Source of the DNA: Actinokineospora globicatena
Lineage (GTDB): Bacteria; Actinomycetota; Actinomycetes; Mycobacteriales; Pseudonocardiaceae
Direction of reading: 5' to 3'
Length of the DNA stretch: 64,000 nt
Assembly: GCF_024171945.1 (NCBI RefSeq)
Contig: NZ_JAMTCR010000006.1
Coordinates: forward strand, 744,001-808,000
Shown here: in pieces, positions 18,902 through 27,889 of the stretch
How the letters are laid out: every line of letters starts with the position of its first letter
How positions within the stretch are numbered: the stretch's first letter is position 1
The notes under the pieces: generated by a model
The model's database searches: none
Told to the model about the DNA's origin: nothing
The model's input: the letters and a program-made list of their open reading frames with translations, nothing else
Position numbers and translations under genes: made by a program

Positions 18902-19279
18902 TCAGCGCCTGCGCGGCCAGGTGGCCTTGCGCAGCGCGGCGTAGAACTCCTTGGTGGCCGGTTCGATCTGGCCCAGGTACTCGCGCAGCTGCTCCGGTCG
19001 ACCCGCCGGGTCCGGCACCGGCCGGGGCGTGGTGGTCAGCCACTTCAGCTCGCCCACGGTCGCCACGACCTGCCGCCACCAGCCGTTGATCTCCCCGGTG
19101 ACCTGGGCCTGGGCCTCGGCCGCCGCCTTCACCCGGTCGTCGGCGGCGTGGATCTCGGCGACCAGGTCGACCGCGCGCCGCCGCTCGTGCTCGGAGTGCG
19201 CCCTGGCGGCCTGGTGCGCGGTCTCCAGCAGCTCCTTGTACCGGGCCACCGGGTCGACCGGCTCGTGCTCGGGGATCAC
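18902..19279 (-). CDS. Small helical protein, third gene of FtsK cassette
   Basis: A 125-residue soluble protein I do not recognise. It is mostly helical and charged, with a long coiled-coil-like stretch (about 10-65, RYKELLETAHQAARAHSEHE and onward) and a conserved-looking C-terminal part ending in TKEFYAALRKATWPRR. Its GTG start overlaps the stop of the FtsK-like ATPase gene (GTGA, 19276-19279), so the two are translationally coupled. A role as partner or adaptor of that ATPase is likely from position; there is no catalytic motif. Confidence 0.75.
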   Translation of the reverse strand: MIPEHEPVDPVARYKELLETAHQAARAHSEHERRRAVDLVAEIHAADDRVKAAAEAQAQVTGEINGWWRQVVATVGELKWLTTTPRPVPDPAGRPEQLREYLGQIEPATKEFYAALRKATWPRRR

Positions 19280-21990
19280 GGCCTGGCCTCCAGCGCGGTC
19301 GCGGTGTCGAACGGGATGAGCACGTCGGGGCGGCTGTGCGTGGTGCGGTCGAAGAACACCGCCCGGTTCGGGCGCGGCGACCAGTCCACCAGCTGGCCCG
19401 CCGCCAACTGGTTGAGCTCGCTGCCCTGCACGTCCAGGGCGACCCAGGCGCTGACGTCGTCGTTGCCGCCGAACCCCAGGGTGTCCTTGAACCGGGCCAC
19501 CCCGCGCCACCAGCCGAAGGTGTGCACGTTGGTCGCGGGGCCGTGCTTGAGCAGCAACCGGAACCGGTCCAGGCCGCTCGGCGCGCCGAGTTCCTTGTGC
19601 TCCAACCACTGCGTGGCCGCGTCCACCGCGTAGAAGAACACGAACCGCGTGTCCTTGTCCTTCTTGTCGATCTGCGCCATCGCCTCCATGCCGAACCGCG
19701 TCTCCACGGTGTGCCCCATGTGGTGCAACGACTCGGCGACGGCGGTGACGTTCGGCCGCAACGAGTCCACCGGGCACCACAGCTCGAACTCGCACGAACC
19801 GGTGGCGTACGCCTTGCCCAGGGACAGCGCGGCGCTGGCCATGACCGACAGCGCGTCCTCCTGCGCCGTCCCCAGCACCGCCAGGTTCCGGCCCGGCACC
19901 GGCTCCAACCGCAGCACCGCCGCCCGGTCCTCGACGTCGATGATCTGCCCCAACAACGGCGCTTGCCCGGCCTGGTAGCCCGCCGCCGTCAGCAGCGCGG
20001 GCTGGTGCGCGCCGTCGAAGAGCCGGGGCGCGGTCGACGGGATCTCGCCCCACAGCCGCCGCTGCAGCTCGTCGAAGGTTCCCCGGCTCGACGAGTCCGG
20101 CACGTGCGCGACCTCGTTGCCGTGCGGCACACCGGAATCGTGGTTGATGACGGTGTGCCAGCGCGGCAGCGTGTTCGCCGCCAGGTTGTCCTGCGAGAGC
20201 ACCCGCTTCGCCTTGGGCATCGCGATGCGCAGCGTGCACTGGTCGTACACCGCGGGCTTGCCCCAGAACGCCTCGATGCCCGCGATGTCCTGGCTGGCCA
20301 GCACCAGGTGGATGCCCTGCGAGCGGCCCCGGCGCGCCACGTCCTCCAGCAGCGCCGCCGCCTGCTGGGTGATCTGGTCGCGGCCGGAGAACAGCGCCTG
20401 GAACTCGTCGATCACCGCGACCACCCTCGGCCAACGCGCTGCGGGCTCGGCGTCGCGCAGCTCGGCCAGCTTGGTGACCTCCTGGCGCTTGGCCGCTTCC
20501 GCGCGCCTGGCCAGCTCGCGCGCCAGGTACCGCAGCAGTGCCAACCCGAACTCGCGGTCGGTGTTGACGTTCACCCCGACCAGCCGCGCCTGCGGCAGCC
20601 AACTCGGGTCCTTGGTGCCCGGCGTCAACCCGGCGAAGGACACGCCCTCCTTGAAGTCGAGCAGGTAGAGCTCCAGCTCGTCGGGGGAGTAGCGGGCCGC
20701 CAAGCCGCCGAGCATCGCGTAGAGCAGGTTCGTCTTGCCCGACCCGCTCGGCCCGGCCACCAGCGCGTGCGGGGTCGCGTCGCCCAGCACCAACTCCACT
20801 GGGTCGCCCTCGTCGAACCCGATGACGGTCCGCAGCTCCTCGCGGGAGTTGTCGCGGCCGAGCGAGCGGGGCAGCAGGTCGTCGAACGAGCGCGGTTTCC
20901 CCCGCCGCACCACCATGTCGTCGCGGATCGCCGCCGCCGCCCGGCTCGCCGCCGACGGCGACACCGGCGGGTCGGCCCGCACGATGACCCCGCTGCCGGT
21001 CATGCTGGAGGTCGCGGTCTCCGCGTCGCCGAAGGTCACCGTCTCCAGTGGACTGCTCGCCGACACCGGCATGTCCACCAGGACGAGGTGCACGCCCGCC
21101 TCCGGCCCGGTGCGCGCGATGCGGTTCAGCTCCCGGTACTGCTCCTCGTCGAGCCGCTCGCCGTTGCCGAACAGCACCGCCACCCGCCACGGCTCCACCC
21201 GGCGCCCCGCCGCGGCGCAGGCTTCCTTGAGCGTGGTCCGCCCGGCGCGCAACGCGTTCGCGTGCACCTTGCGGATGTGGCCTGCCAGCAGCGCCAGCAG
21301 GTCGTCGAGCCGGGTCGGGTCGTGCACCACCAGCAGCCCGGCGGCGGTCAGCGGGTGCAGGTTGGGCAGCGGCCCGGTCAGGTGCCCGATGTCCCACAGG
21401 TGCAACCGGACCAGGCCGGGGGTGAACGTGCTGACCATCCGCAGCAGCAGCGTCTCCACGATGCTGTCGACCGCCGCCCTGGTGCCGCGCGCGGAGTTCA
21501 ACCGCAGGTGGGAGTGCTCCAGCAGCGGGACGGCCAGCGGGAAGCCGTCCTCGGGGGACTCGTGCTCCACGTGCGCGGTCCCGATCCGCCACAGCCGCGG
21601 CGCGCTGACCCCGGGGTCGGTGCCTAGCGTCCCCAGCCACTCCTGCCACGGCCGACCGGACGGGCCGGGGGTCTCCGCCTCGACCAGCGCGCGCACCGCG
21701 CCCTGCCCGTCGCGGCGCCACTGGGCGTAGCTGTCGTCGCGCTCCCGGGTGATCCGCGCCCACACCGGCGCCAGGTCCGGGTCGGTGACCTGCTCGGCGA
21801 CCTCCCGGTCCCGGGTGGCCCTGGCCAGCCCGAGGCGCTGCACCGCGCGCTCGAACTCCAGTTGCCGCTTGAGCAGCACCGCCCGCTCGTGCGCCCCGGC
21901 GGCGGCCCCGAGGGCGTGGCCGAGCACGGAACGCAACCGCGCCAGCGCCTGCTCGGCGCGTTGCCTGCGTTCCCGCTTACCCAGCATCAC
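19276..21990 (-). CDS. Soluble FtsK/SpoIIIE-type ATPase with coiled-coil N-terminus
   Basis: A 904-residue protein with an N-terminal charged helical region (about 1-115), a middle domain, and an FtsK-type motor at about 400-640. Walker A is AGPSGSGKTNLL and Walker B is VVAVIDEFQALF; the downstream sensor region ASQDIAGIEAFWGKPAVYDQ is intact. A second, degenerate P-loop-like domain follows (LAVLGTAQEDALSV) with no usable Walker A. There are no membrane helices, unlike FtsK or EccC, so it acts in the cytoplasm. Its translocated substrate, DNA or protein, is unknown. GTG 21990 and ATG 21987 are both possible starts. Confidence 0.88.
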   Translation of the reverse strand: MMLGKRERRQRAEQALARLRSVLGHALGAAAGAHERAVLLKRQLEFERAVQRLGLARATRDREVAEQVTDPDLAPVWARITRERDDSYAQWRRDGQGAVRALVEAETPGPSGRPWQEWLGTLGTDPGVSAPRLWRIGTAHVEHESPEDGFPLAVPLLEHSHLRLNSARGTRAAVDSIVETLLLRMVSTFTPGLVRLHLWDIGHLTGPLPNLHPLTAAGLLVVHDPTRLDDLLALLAGHIRKVHANALRAGRTTLKEACAAAGRRVEPWRVAVLFGNGERLDEEQYRELNRIARTGPEAGVHLVLVDMPVSASSPLETVTFGDAETATSSMTGSGVIVRADPPVSPSAASRAAAAIRDDMVVRRGKPRSFDDLLPRSLGRDNSREELRTVIGFDEGDPVELVLGDATPHALVAGPSGSGKTNLLYAMLGGLAARYSPDELELYLLDFKEGVSFAGLTPGTKDPSWLPQARLVGVNVNTDREFGLALLRYLARELARRAEAAKRQEVTKLAELRDAEPAARWPRVVAVIDEFQALFSGRDQITQQAAALLEDVARRGRSQGIHLVLASQDIAGIEAFWGKPAVYDQCTLRIAMPKAKRVLSQDNLAANTLPRWHTVINHDSGVPHGNEVAHVPDSSSRGTFDELQRRLWGEIPSTAPRLFDGAHQPALLTAAGYQAGQAPLLGQIIDVEDRAAVLRLEPVPGRNLAVLGTAQEDALSVMASAALSLGKAYATGSCEFELWCPVDSLRPNVTAVAESLHHMGHTVETRFGMEAMAQIDKKDKDTRFVFFYAVDAATQWLEHKELGAPSGLDRFRLLLKHGPATNVHTFGWWRGVARFKDTLGFGGNDDVSAWVALDVQGSELNQLAAGQLVDWSPRPNRAVFFDRTTHSRPDVLIPFDTATALEARP

Positions 21991-22095
21991 AGGGCCCCAT
22001 CAGCTCGTCCGGCCGGTGTCTTCGTCGTCCGGGCGCGTTCCCGGGGTGCGGCGCCCACCTGCCCCGTTCGGTGGCGCCGGGTCGTGGCGGGTGGT

Positions 22096-22356
22096 TCAGC
22101 GTCCGCCCAGGTAGCCCTCGGCGGCCGCGATGCCCTCGTAGAGCGTGTCGCGCGCCTCGGCGAGGGATCGGCCCGCCTCGGCGAGCAGGCTCTGCGACCG
22201 GGCCAGCTCGGCTGGCTCGCGCCCGGAACTGGCGGTCGCCAACGCGCCGCGCGCCTCGTCGAGCTCCAGGCTCGCCTGCGCGATCGCGGCGATCCCCGAC
22301 CGCGCCTTCTCCGTGGCCACCGCGACCCAGGAACGCATCTCCTCCACGCCCGCCAT
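22096..22356 (-). CDS. Small all-helical protein, first gene of FtsK cassette
   Basis: An 86-residue protein predicted to be a helical hairpin: a first helix to about residue 45, a turn at SSGREP, then a second helix ending in AAAEGYLGGR. Size and shape resemble WXG100-type substrates of FtsK-like motors, but there is no WxG turn. It starts the FtsK cassette, with a 105-base gap to the ATPase gene. The ATG follows TAACCT (a -10-like box) by only a few bases, so the message may be leaderless. I do not recognise the family. Confidence 0.65.
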   Translation of the reverse strand: MAGVEEMRSWVAVATEKARSGIAAIAQASLELDEARGALATASSGREPAELARSQSLLAEAGRSLAEARDTLYEGIAAAEGYLGGR

Positions 22357-22582
22357 ATCTGCACAGGTTAGTGCGGATGATCTCCGTCGGCCGAACCGGG
22401 TTCGGCTCGCTACTCCGATCGTGTGCGCGGGCGACCGGCCGGGCCGTTATGCCGATCTGTGATCTGTTCCCGCTGATCACGACCGGTTTACCGTGGGTTC
22501 ACCGCCGCGTTGGGCCGATCCGGTGATCCTGGACCCGCCGTGCGACCGACCGGGTGGGGGAGGGGTGCGCCCAGGACCCCTT

Positions 22583-22604
22583 CCTCTTTCGCGCGCGCAA
22601 GAGG
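22583..22604. promoter_or_regulatory. Inverted repeat before LysR gene
   Basis: CCTCTT (22583-22588) and AAGAGG (22599-22604) flank a 10-base GC block, 48 bp upstream of the LysR start. The spacing suits an autoregulatory LysR site. This is inference from symmetry. Confidence 0.4.
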
Positions 22605-22652
22605 TACCGTCGCTGAACCGCCGATCGGTGCGGGTGGGGATGCGGAGGAACC

Positions 22653-23627
22653 GTGGAGCTGGAGATCCGCCACCTGCGCGCGCTCACCGCCATCGACGAG
22701 ACCGGCAGCCTCACCCAGGCCGCCCGCCGGTTGGGCATGTCCCAGCCCGCGCTCTCCGGCCTGCTGCAACGCATCGAGCGCAACATCGGCGGCCGCCTGT
22801 TCTTCCGCGCCGAGTACGGCTGCCTCCCGACGCCGCTGGGCGCGGAGGTGCTCACCGAGGCGCGGGTCGTGCTCAGCGGGATGACCGCCATCGCCGAACG
22901 GGTGCAGGAGTGGTCCCGCCGCGGCCTGCCCTCCGCCCCGCTGCGCGTCGGCGGCTACTGCGGCTTCCTGCACGTGGAGATCAGCCGCTGGCTGCGCGAC
23001 CAACCGTGGTGCTCGGGGGTCAGCCTGCAGGAGGACATCGACGAGCGCATCAGCGTCGACAAGGTCGCCATCGGCGCCCTCGACCTGGCCCTCGTCTACC
23101 GCGCCCCCCTCTCCGGCCTCACCCAACCCCCCGGCGTCCGCAGCGTCGTCGTGCACCCCGAGGAACCGGTCTTCCTCGCCCTGGCCCACGACCACCCCCT
23201 GGCCGCCCTCCCCGCCATCACCCTCGCCGACATGGCCGAACACCCCTGGGTCGACGAACCCCCCGGCACCACCCGCTGGGGCGCCTACGTAGCCCAGGTC
23301 TGCCGAGACCACGGCGTCACGCTCGACCAACCCCACAGCACCCAGTGCCTGGCCACCCTGCTCGAGTTGATCTACGCCAAACTCGCCATCGGGCCCGCTC
23401 TGGCGACCAGCCGGGACCGTCCTGGCAGCATCGCCATCCGGCCCATTGTGGACCACCCGCTGCGACAAGAACTGCGGCTGTACTACCGCCCGGGAACCGT
23501 TGTGGCGGCGCACATCGAGGAGATCCACCACCAGGTGCTCGCCACGTTCCACCTGCGGCAGGGGTGCAACCCGGCTTACGACCAGTGGTGGCATGAGCGT
23601 GGTCGCTCTCTGGCTCTTACTGGGTGA
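22653..23627 (+). CDS. LysR-family transcriptional regulator
   Basis: A 324-residue LysR-type regulator. The N-terminal winged helix reads LEIRHLRALTAIDETGSLTQ and continues with AARRLGMSQPALSGLLQRIE. The effector-binding domain (about 90-300) has two Rossmann-like lobes. GTG 22653 follows GAGGAACC, a good ribosome site. The genes on both sides face away or are separated by hairpins, so its target is unclear; the FtsK cassette is divergent from it, with about 296 bp between, and is one candidate. The ligand is unknown. Confidence 0.88.
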   Translation: MELEIRHLRALTAIDETGSLTQAARRLGMSQPALSGLLQRIERNIGGRLFFRAEYGCLPTPLGAEVLTEARVVLSGMTAIAERVQEWSRRGLPSAPLRVGGYCGFLHVEISRWLRDQPWCSGVSLQEDIDERISVDKVAIGALDLALVYRAPLSGLTQPPGVRSVVVHPEEPVFLALAHDHPLAALPAITLADMAEHPWVDEPPGTTRWGAYVAQVCRDHGVTLDQPHSTQCLATLLELIYAKLAIGPALATSRDRPGSIAIRPIVDHPLRQELRLYYRPGTVVAAHIEEIHHQVLATFHLRQGCNPAYDQWWHERGRSLALTG

Positions 23628-23700
23628 GGTTCCTTGCCTTCGCTTCGCTGCGCTCGTCGGCTCGCCTGCGGCATTGCAGCTAGGCGCGAGAATGCGAAGA

Positions 23701-23735
23701 GCTCGATGGGGCGAACTTGTTCCACCCCATCGAGC
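23701..23735. terminator. Hairpin after LysR gene
   Basis: A perfect 11-bp stem (23701-23711 with 23725-23735) and a 13-base loop, in the 268-base gap between the LysR and ABM-domain genes. No T tract follows. The rest of the gap shows nothing else. Confidence 0.6.
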
Positions 23736-23895
23736 CGGTCTGGCACCAGCGCCTTCGTGGGGCGCGTGTGGGCCAACGTTGTCGGCGGGCGTCCCGGGGA
23801 TGTGTGGACAGCTCGATGTGACGGGGAGCCCACCTCTTGGGCCGGGGGAGGGGAACTGGGGCGACAGGGGGAGTGGGCGCTGATTCACTGTCCTC

Positions 23896-24219
23896 ATGGA
23901 GCTCACCACCACACCTGAGCCGCCGTACTACGCGGTGATCTTCACGTCCATCCTCGGCCCCGATGACGAGGGGTATCACGAGGCTGCGGAGCGGATGTTC
24001 GAGTTGGTGCGGGCCGCGCCGGGGTTTTTGGGGGTGGATTCGGCTCGGGGGGAGGATCGGGTGGGGGTGACGGTCAGTTACTTCCGGGACGAGGTGGCGA
24101 TCGCGGAGTGGCGGGAGGAGCCGGAGCACGTGGTGACCAGGGCGGAGGGGCGCGGGCGGTGGTATGACGCGTTCGAGGTCAGGGTGGCGCGGGTGGAGCG
24201 GGCCTACGGGAGCCGGTGA
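23896..24219 (+). CDS. ABM-domain (antibiotic biosynthesis monooxygenase-like) protein
   Basis: A 107-residue dimeric ferredoxin-like fold. Family features are the YYAVIFTSIL first strand, the FELVRAAPGFLGVDSARGE segment and the final VSYFRDEVAIAEWRE helix. Such small enzymes oxidise aromatic or quinol substrates without a cofactor, or act as heme-handling proteins; no function can be assigned here. It lies 74 bp upstream of the flavin-enzyme homologue that heads the methionine-salvage genes and may share their message. Confidence 0.8.
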   Translation: MELTTTPEPPYYAVIFTSILGPDDEGYHEAAERMFELVRAAPGFLGVDSARGEDRVGVTVSYFRDEVAIAEWREEPEHVVTRAEGRGRWYDAFEVRVARVERAYGSR

Positions 24220-24293
24220 TCCCACATGCCGGTCGCCGTCCCGGGGACCGGCATACTGCCGGGGGAGCGCGGACGGCGGACGGCAGGGGTGTG

Positions 24294-25463
24294 ATGGGGC
24301 GGCAACGGTGGGTGGACGTGGCGCGGGTGGTGGCCGGGAAGTTGGCCGCCGACGCCGTGGAGCGGGAGCGGGCCGGGGCTGAGCCGCTGGCCGAGGTCGC
24401 CCTGCTGCGCGAGAGCGGGCTGCTCACCCTCCTCGTCCCCGCCGACCGCGGTGGCCACGGTGAGGACTGGGACACCGCGCACGCCGTGCTCGCCGAGATC
24501 GCCGCCGCCGACGCCTCCGTGGGGCACCTGCTCGGTTACCACTACCTGCACGTCTGGCGGACCACCCTGTTCGCCAACCCGGACCTCACCGAGCGGCTCG
24601 ACCGGGACACCGCCGAGCACGGCTGGTTCTGGGCCGGGGTCGCCAACCCGAGGGACGACGCGCTCGTGCTGTCCGATGTGGACGGTGGATTCCTGGTCAA
24701 CGGCCGCAAGTTCTTCGCCACCGGCGCCAGCGTGGCCGACCGGCTGGTGGTCAGCGGCGCGCTCGGCGACCGCAAGCTCACCTTCACCCTGGACGCGCGC
24801 GCCCCCGGCATCCGCTACCTCGGCGACTGGGACAACCTCGGCCAGCGCCTCTCCGCCAGCGGCGGCGTCGAGTTCACCGACGTCCACGTCCCCGCCGCCG
24901 ACGTCCTCGGTGTCCAGCCTGCCCCCGGTGATCCCCTCGCGCAGCGGGACTCGTTGGCACCGCTGGGTTTCCAGCTCGTGCTCAGCCGCGTCCTCGCCGC
25001 CATCGGCCGGGGCGCGCTCGTCGAGGCCGCCCGCTACACCCGCGAGACCTCCCGCGCCTGGCCCGCCTCCGGGGTCGACCGCGCCGTCGACGACCCGCAC
25101 GTGCTCGCCGGGTACGGCAGCCTGCTGTCCCGCTTGGAGGCCGCCGACCTGCTGGTCGACGCCGCCACCACCGCGTTCACCGACGCCGCCGCCCGGGGCG
25201 AGGCCTTCACCGCCGACGAACGCGGCCGCACGTCGATCCGGATCTCCCACGCGAAGGTCGTCACCTCCGAGCTGGCGGTCGAGATCACCAGCAAGGTCTT
25301 CGAGTTCACCGGTGCCCGCGCGACCGCCGCCCGGCACGGGGTGGACCGCTTCTGGCGCAACGCCCGCACGCTCACCCTGCACGACCCGACCGTCTACAAG
25401 GCCGCCGAGGTGGGCAGGCACCTGCTGACCGGCGAGTTCCCCGCCCAGAGCGGGTACAGCTGA
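24294..25463 (+). CDS. Acyl-CoA dehydrogenase-fold flavin enzyme (DszC/SfnB-like)
   Basis: A 389-residue protein with the acyl-CoA dehydrogenase fold, closest in pattern to the DszC/SfnB monooxygenase branch. Visible features are the N-terminal helical bundle, LLTLLVPADRGGHGEDWDTA, the beta domain (FLVNGRKFFATGASVADRL) and the C-terminal helix ending HDPTVYKAAEVGRHLLTGE. These flavin monooxygenases act on organosulfur compounds or similar substrates rather than acyl-CoA. ATG 24294 gives the usual N-terminus. Its stop overlaps the mtnA start (TGATG, 25461-25465), which ties it to methionine salvage. The substrate is unknown. Confidence 0.75.
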   Translation: MGRQRWVDVARVVAGKLAADAVERERAGAEPLAEVALLRESGLLTLLVPADRGGHGEDWDTAHAVLAEIAAADASVGHLLGYHYLHVWRTTLFANPDLTERLDRDTAEHGWFWAGVANPRDDALVLSDVDGGFLVNGRKFFATGASVADRLVVSGALGDRKLTFTLDARAPGIRYLGDWDNLGQRLSASGGVEFTDVHVPAADVLGVQPAPGDPLAQRDSLAPLGFQLVLSRVLAAIGRGALVEAARYTRETSRAWPASGVDRAVDDPHVLAGYGSLLSRLEAADLLVDAATTAFTDAAARGEAFTADERGRTSIRISHAKVVTSELAVEITSKVFEFTGARATAARHGVDRFWRNARTLTLHDPTVYKAAEVGRHLLTGEFPAQSGYS

Positions 25464-26479
25464 TGACCAGGCCGACCCTGGACGAGAGCGTCGTGCTGCA
25501 CGACGATGCCGTCGCGATCCTGGACCGCCGCCGGTTCCCGTTCGAACGCGTGTGGGTGCGGTGCGCGACGGTCGACGAGGTCGCGGTGGCCATCACGGAC
25601 ATGGTCACCCAGTCGTCCGGCCCGTACTTCGCCGCGCTCTACGGCATGGTCCTAGCTGCGCGCGACGCCGCTCACCTGTCCGCTGTCGACGCGCGCGCCG
25701 CGCTCGACAAGGCCGGGGACCTGCTTGTCGCTAGCCGCAGCACTAACAACCACCTGCGTAAGGCCGTCAACGCGGTCCTAGCGGAAGTTGACGCTACCGG
25801 CCAGGTCACCGGCAACGAGCTGGTTGACGCTGCCACCCGAGGCGCGGCCAACGGCGATGAGACTTACCGCGCTAAGAGCCGTGCGTTGGGGGAACACAGC
25901 GCCAAACTCCTCCCCGACGGCGCCCGCGTCCTCACCCACTGCTGGGCCGACGCGTACCTCATCGAGACCGTCGCCGCCGCCGGTCGCCTGGGCAAGGACA
26001 TCTCGTTCGTCTGCACCGAGACCCGCCCCTACCTGCAAGGCGCCCGGCTGACCGCCGAGACCCTCGCCGAGATGGGCGTCGACACGACGCTGATCACCGA
26101 CGGCATGGGCGCCTCTGTGCTGCAGAGCGGCGCGGTCGACGTGCTGCTCACCGCCGCCGACCGGGTCACCCTCGACGGCCACGTGGTCAACAAGATCGGG
26201 ACCCTCGGGCTCGCCGTCGCCGCGCACGCCTTCGGGGTGCCGTTCCTGGCCCAGGTCCAGGCGCCCGACCCGGCCGCGCCCACCGCCGCCGACGTCCCGA
26301 TCGAGTACCGCGACGGCGCCGAGGTCCTGCACACCCTCGGGGTGCGGACCGCCAGCGACAAGGTGCGCGGCCACTACCCGGCTTTCGACGTGACCCCGCC
26401 GAGGTTCGTGACCACGATCGTCACCGACCGGGGCCCGTTCGCCCCCGACGCCGTGGCCCGCTACCACCAGCCCGCGTAG
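25463..26479 (+). CDS. mtnA: Methylthioribose-1-phosphate isomerase-like protein
   Basis: A 338-residue member of the MtnA/eIF2B-alpha family that should convert 5-methylthioribose-1-phosphate to 5-methylthioribulose-1-phosphate. The catalytic Cys is in VLTHCWADAYLIE; the usual context is THCNAG, so the residues after the Cys differ. The catalytic Asp lies in TAADRVTLDG before NKIGT. The context (mtnC, mtnB and mtnD follow) supports the isomerase call; a related sugar-phosphate isomerase is the alternative. The 5' third is richer in A/T-ending codons (CTA, GCT, ACT) than the rest. Confidence 0.82.
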   Translation: MTRPTLDESVVLHDDAVAILDRRRFPFERVWVRCATVDEVAVAITDMVTQSSGPYFAALYGMVLAARDAAHLSAVDARAALDKAGDLLVASRSTNNHLRKAVNAVLAEVDATGQVTGNELVDAATRGAANGDETYRAKSRALGEHSAKLLPDGARVLTHCWADAYLIETVAAAGRLGKDISFVCTETRPYLQGARLTAETLAEMGVDTTLITDGMGASVLQSGAVDVLLTAADRVTLDGHVVNKIGTLGLAVAAHAFGVPFLAQVQAPDPAAPTAADVPIEYRDGAEVLHTLGVRTASDKVRGHYPAFDVTPPRFVTTIVTDRGPFAPDAVARYHQPA

Positions 26480-26566
26480 TCCCGCGCCCCCAGCACGCGA
26501 GAGCCGGCCAGTCCCGCTGCCCAGCCAAGAACCAGCCAGTCCAGCAGTCCAGCAGAGAGAGGCACC

Positions 26567-27289
26567 GTGACCGACACCCTGTCCGCCCAGTGGGTCGTGC
26601 TCGACATCGAGGGCACCCTGATGCCGACCTCGGGCGTCCACGTGGTGCTCTACGACTACGCCCGCCCCCGGCTCGGCCCGTGGATCGACGCGCACCCCAC
26701 CGACCCGGTGGTCGTCTCCGCCGTCGCCCAGGTCAAGGCCGAGGCCGGGTTGCCCGCCGACGCCGACACCGCCGCCGTGGTGGCCGTGCTGCACGGGTGG
26801 ATGGCGGCCGACCGCAAGGCCGCGCCGCTCAAGGAGTTGCAGGGGCTCATCTGGCAGGACGGCTACGCGCGCCGCGACCTGGTGTCGGAGTACTTCCCCG
26901 ACGTCGTGCCCGCGCTGCGCGGCTGGGACGCGGCGGGTCTGAAGCTGGCCGTGTTCTCGTCCGGGTCGGTCGCGGGCCAGATCGCGTCGTTCTCCACTAC
27001 GACCGAGGGCGACCTGACGAACCTCTTCCGCCACCACTTCGACACCGTCAACGCGGGCCCTAAGCGCGAAGCTGCTTCTTACGCCGCCATCGCCGAGGGC
27101 ATCGGTGGGCCTACCCCGCCGCGAATCGTGTTCCTGTCGGACGTTCCGGCGGAATTGGACGCGGCGGCCGAAGCGGGTTGGCAGACGGTAGGCCTAGCGC
27201 GCGCCGGCGAGCCCTACGCGGACGCGGACTTCGGCGACCACCGCGTCGCCAAGTCCTTCGACGACTTCCGGATCGTCCCCGATGCCTGA
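26567..27289 (+). CDS. mtnC: Enolase-phosphatase E1
   Basis: A 240-residue HAD-superfamily enzyme that enolises and then dephosphorylates 2,3-diketo-5-methylthiopentyl-1-phosphate in methionine salvage. HAD motifs are in order: VLDIEGTLMPTSGV (I), AVFSSGSV (II), GPKREAASY with its Lys (III) and FLSDVPAELDAA (IV). The cap domain lies between motifs I and II. An AGAGAGG ribosome site precedes ATG 26567. It overlaps mtnB by 8 bp, so the two are coupled. Confidence 0.93.
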   Translation: MTDTLSAQWVVLDIEGTLMPTSGVHVVLYDYARPRLGPWIDAHPTDPVVVSAVAQVKAEAGLPADADTAAVVAVLHGWMAADRKAAPLKELQGLIWQDGYARRDLVSEYFPDVVPALRGWDAAGLKLAVFSSGSVAGQIASFSTTTEGDLTNLFRHHFDTVNAGPKREAASYAAIAEGIGGPTPPRIVFLSDVPAELDAAAEAGWQTVGLARAGEPYADADFGDHRVAKSFDDFRIVPDA

Positions 27290-27884
27290 CCTGATCACCG
27301 CCGGTCACGCCTTGGCCGCTGAGTCCGCCCGCTACACCGCGATGGGGTGGATGCGCGGCACGTCCGGCAACCTCTCGGTGACCCTGGGCCGCGACCCGCT
27401 GCGCCTCGCCGTCACCGCGAGCGGTCTGGACAAGGGCGAGCTGACCGCGCACGACGTCGTCGAGATCGACGGCACCGGGGAGGCGTTGCCCGGTCAGCGG
27501 CTGCGGCCGTCCGCGGAGGCCGGGCTGCACGCGCGGATCGCGGCGGTCGCCGGGGCCGGGGCCGTGGTGCACCTGCACATGCTCGCCCCGGTCGTGGCCG
27601 CCGAGCGCTGGCCGGGCGGGATCGAGCTGCGCGACCTGGAGATGCTCAAGGGCTTCGGCCGCCGCGCGCACGACGACCTGGTGACCGTCCCGGTCGTGCC
27701 GAACTCCCAGGACATGACCGTCCTCGGCGACGCGTTCGAGGCCGGGTTCGACCCGGCCACCCCGGCACTGGTGGTCGCCAGGCACGGGGTGTACGTGTGG
27801 GGGGACGACCTGCTCGTGGCCAGGCACCGCGCCGAGTGCCTGGAGTGGCTGCTGCGGTTCACGACCGCCATCGCGGAAGGGTGA
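27282..27884 (+). CDS. mtnB: Methylthioribulose-1-phosphate dehydratase
   Basis: A 200-residue class II aldolase-fold enzyme that dehydrates 5-methylthioribulose-1-phosphate. The zinc ligands are His residues in VVHLHM (about 88-90) and a third His in VARHGVYVWG (about 165); the phosphate-binding GTSGNLS motif is near the N-terminus and TASGLDKGEL follows. The gene order mtnA-mtnC-mtnB-mtnD covers all steps from methylthioribose-1-phosphate to the ketoacid. No MTA phosphorylase or methylthioribose kinase gene is in the window, so the first step must be encoded elsewhere. Confidence 0.93.
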   Translation: MPDLITAGHALAAESARYTAMGWMRGTSGNLSVTLGRDPLRLAVTASGLDKGELTAHDVVEIDGTGEALPGQRLRPSAEAGLHARIAAVAGAGAVVHLHMLAPVVAAERWPGGIELRDLEMLKGFGRRAHDDLVTVPVVPNSQDMTVLGDAFEAGFDPATPALVVARHGVYVWGDDLLVARHRAECLEWLLRFTTAIAEG

Positions 27885-27889
27885 GACCC

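Noticed and set aside
22096..22356. WXG100 (ESX substrate) call for the small helical protein
   Set aside because: The size and hairpin shape fit, but there is no WxG turn and no typical secretion tail. The neighbouring ATPase lacks membrane helices.
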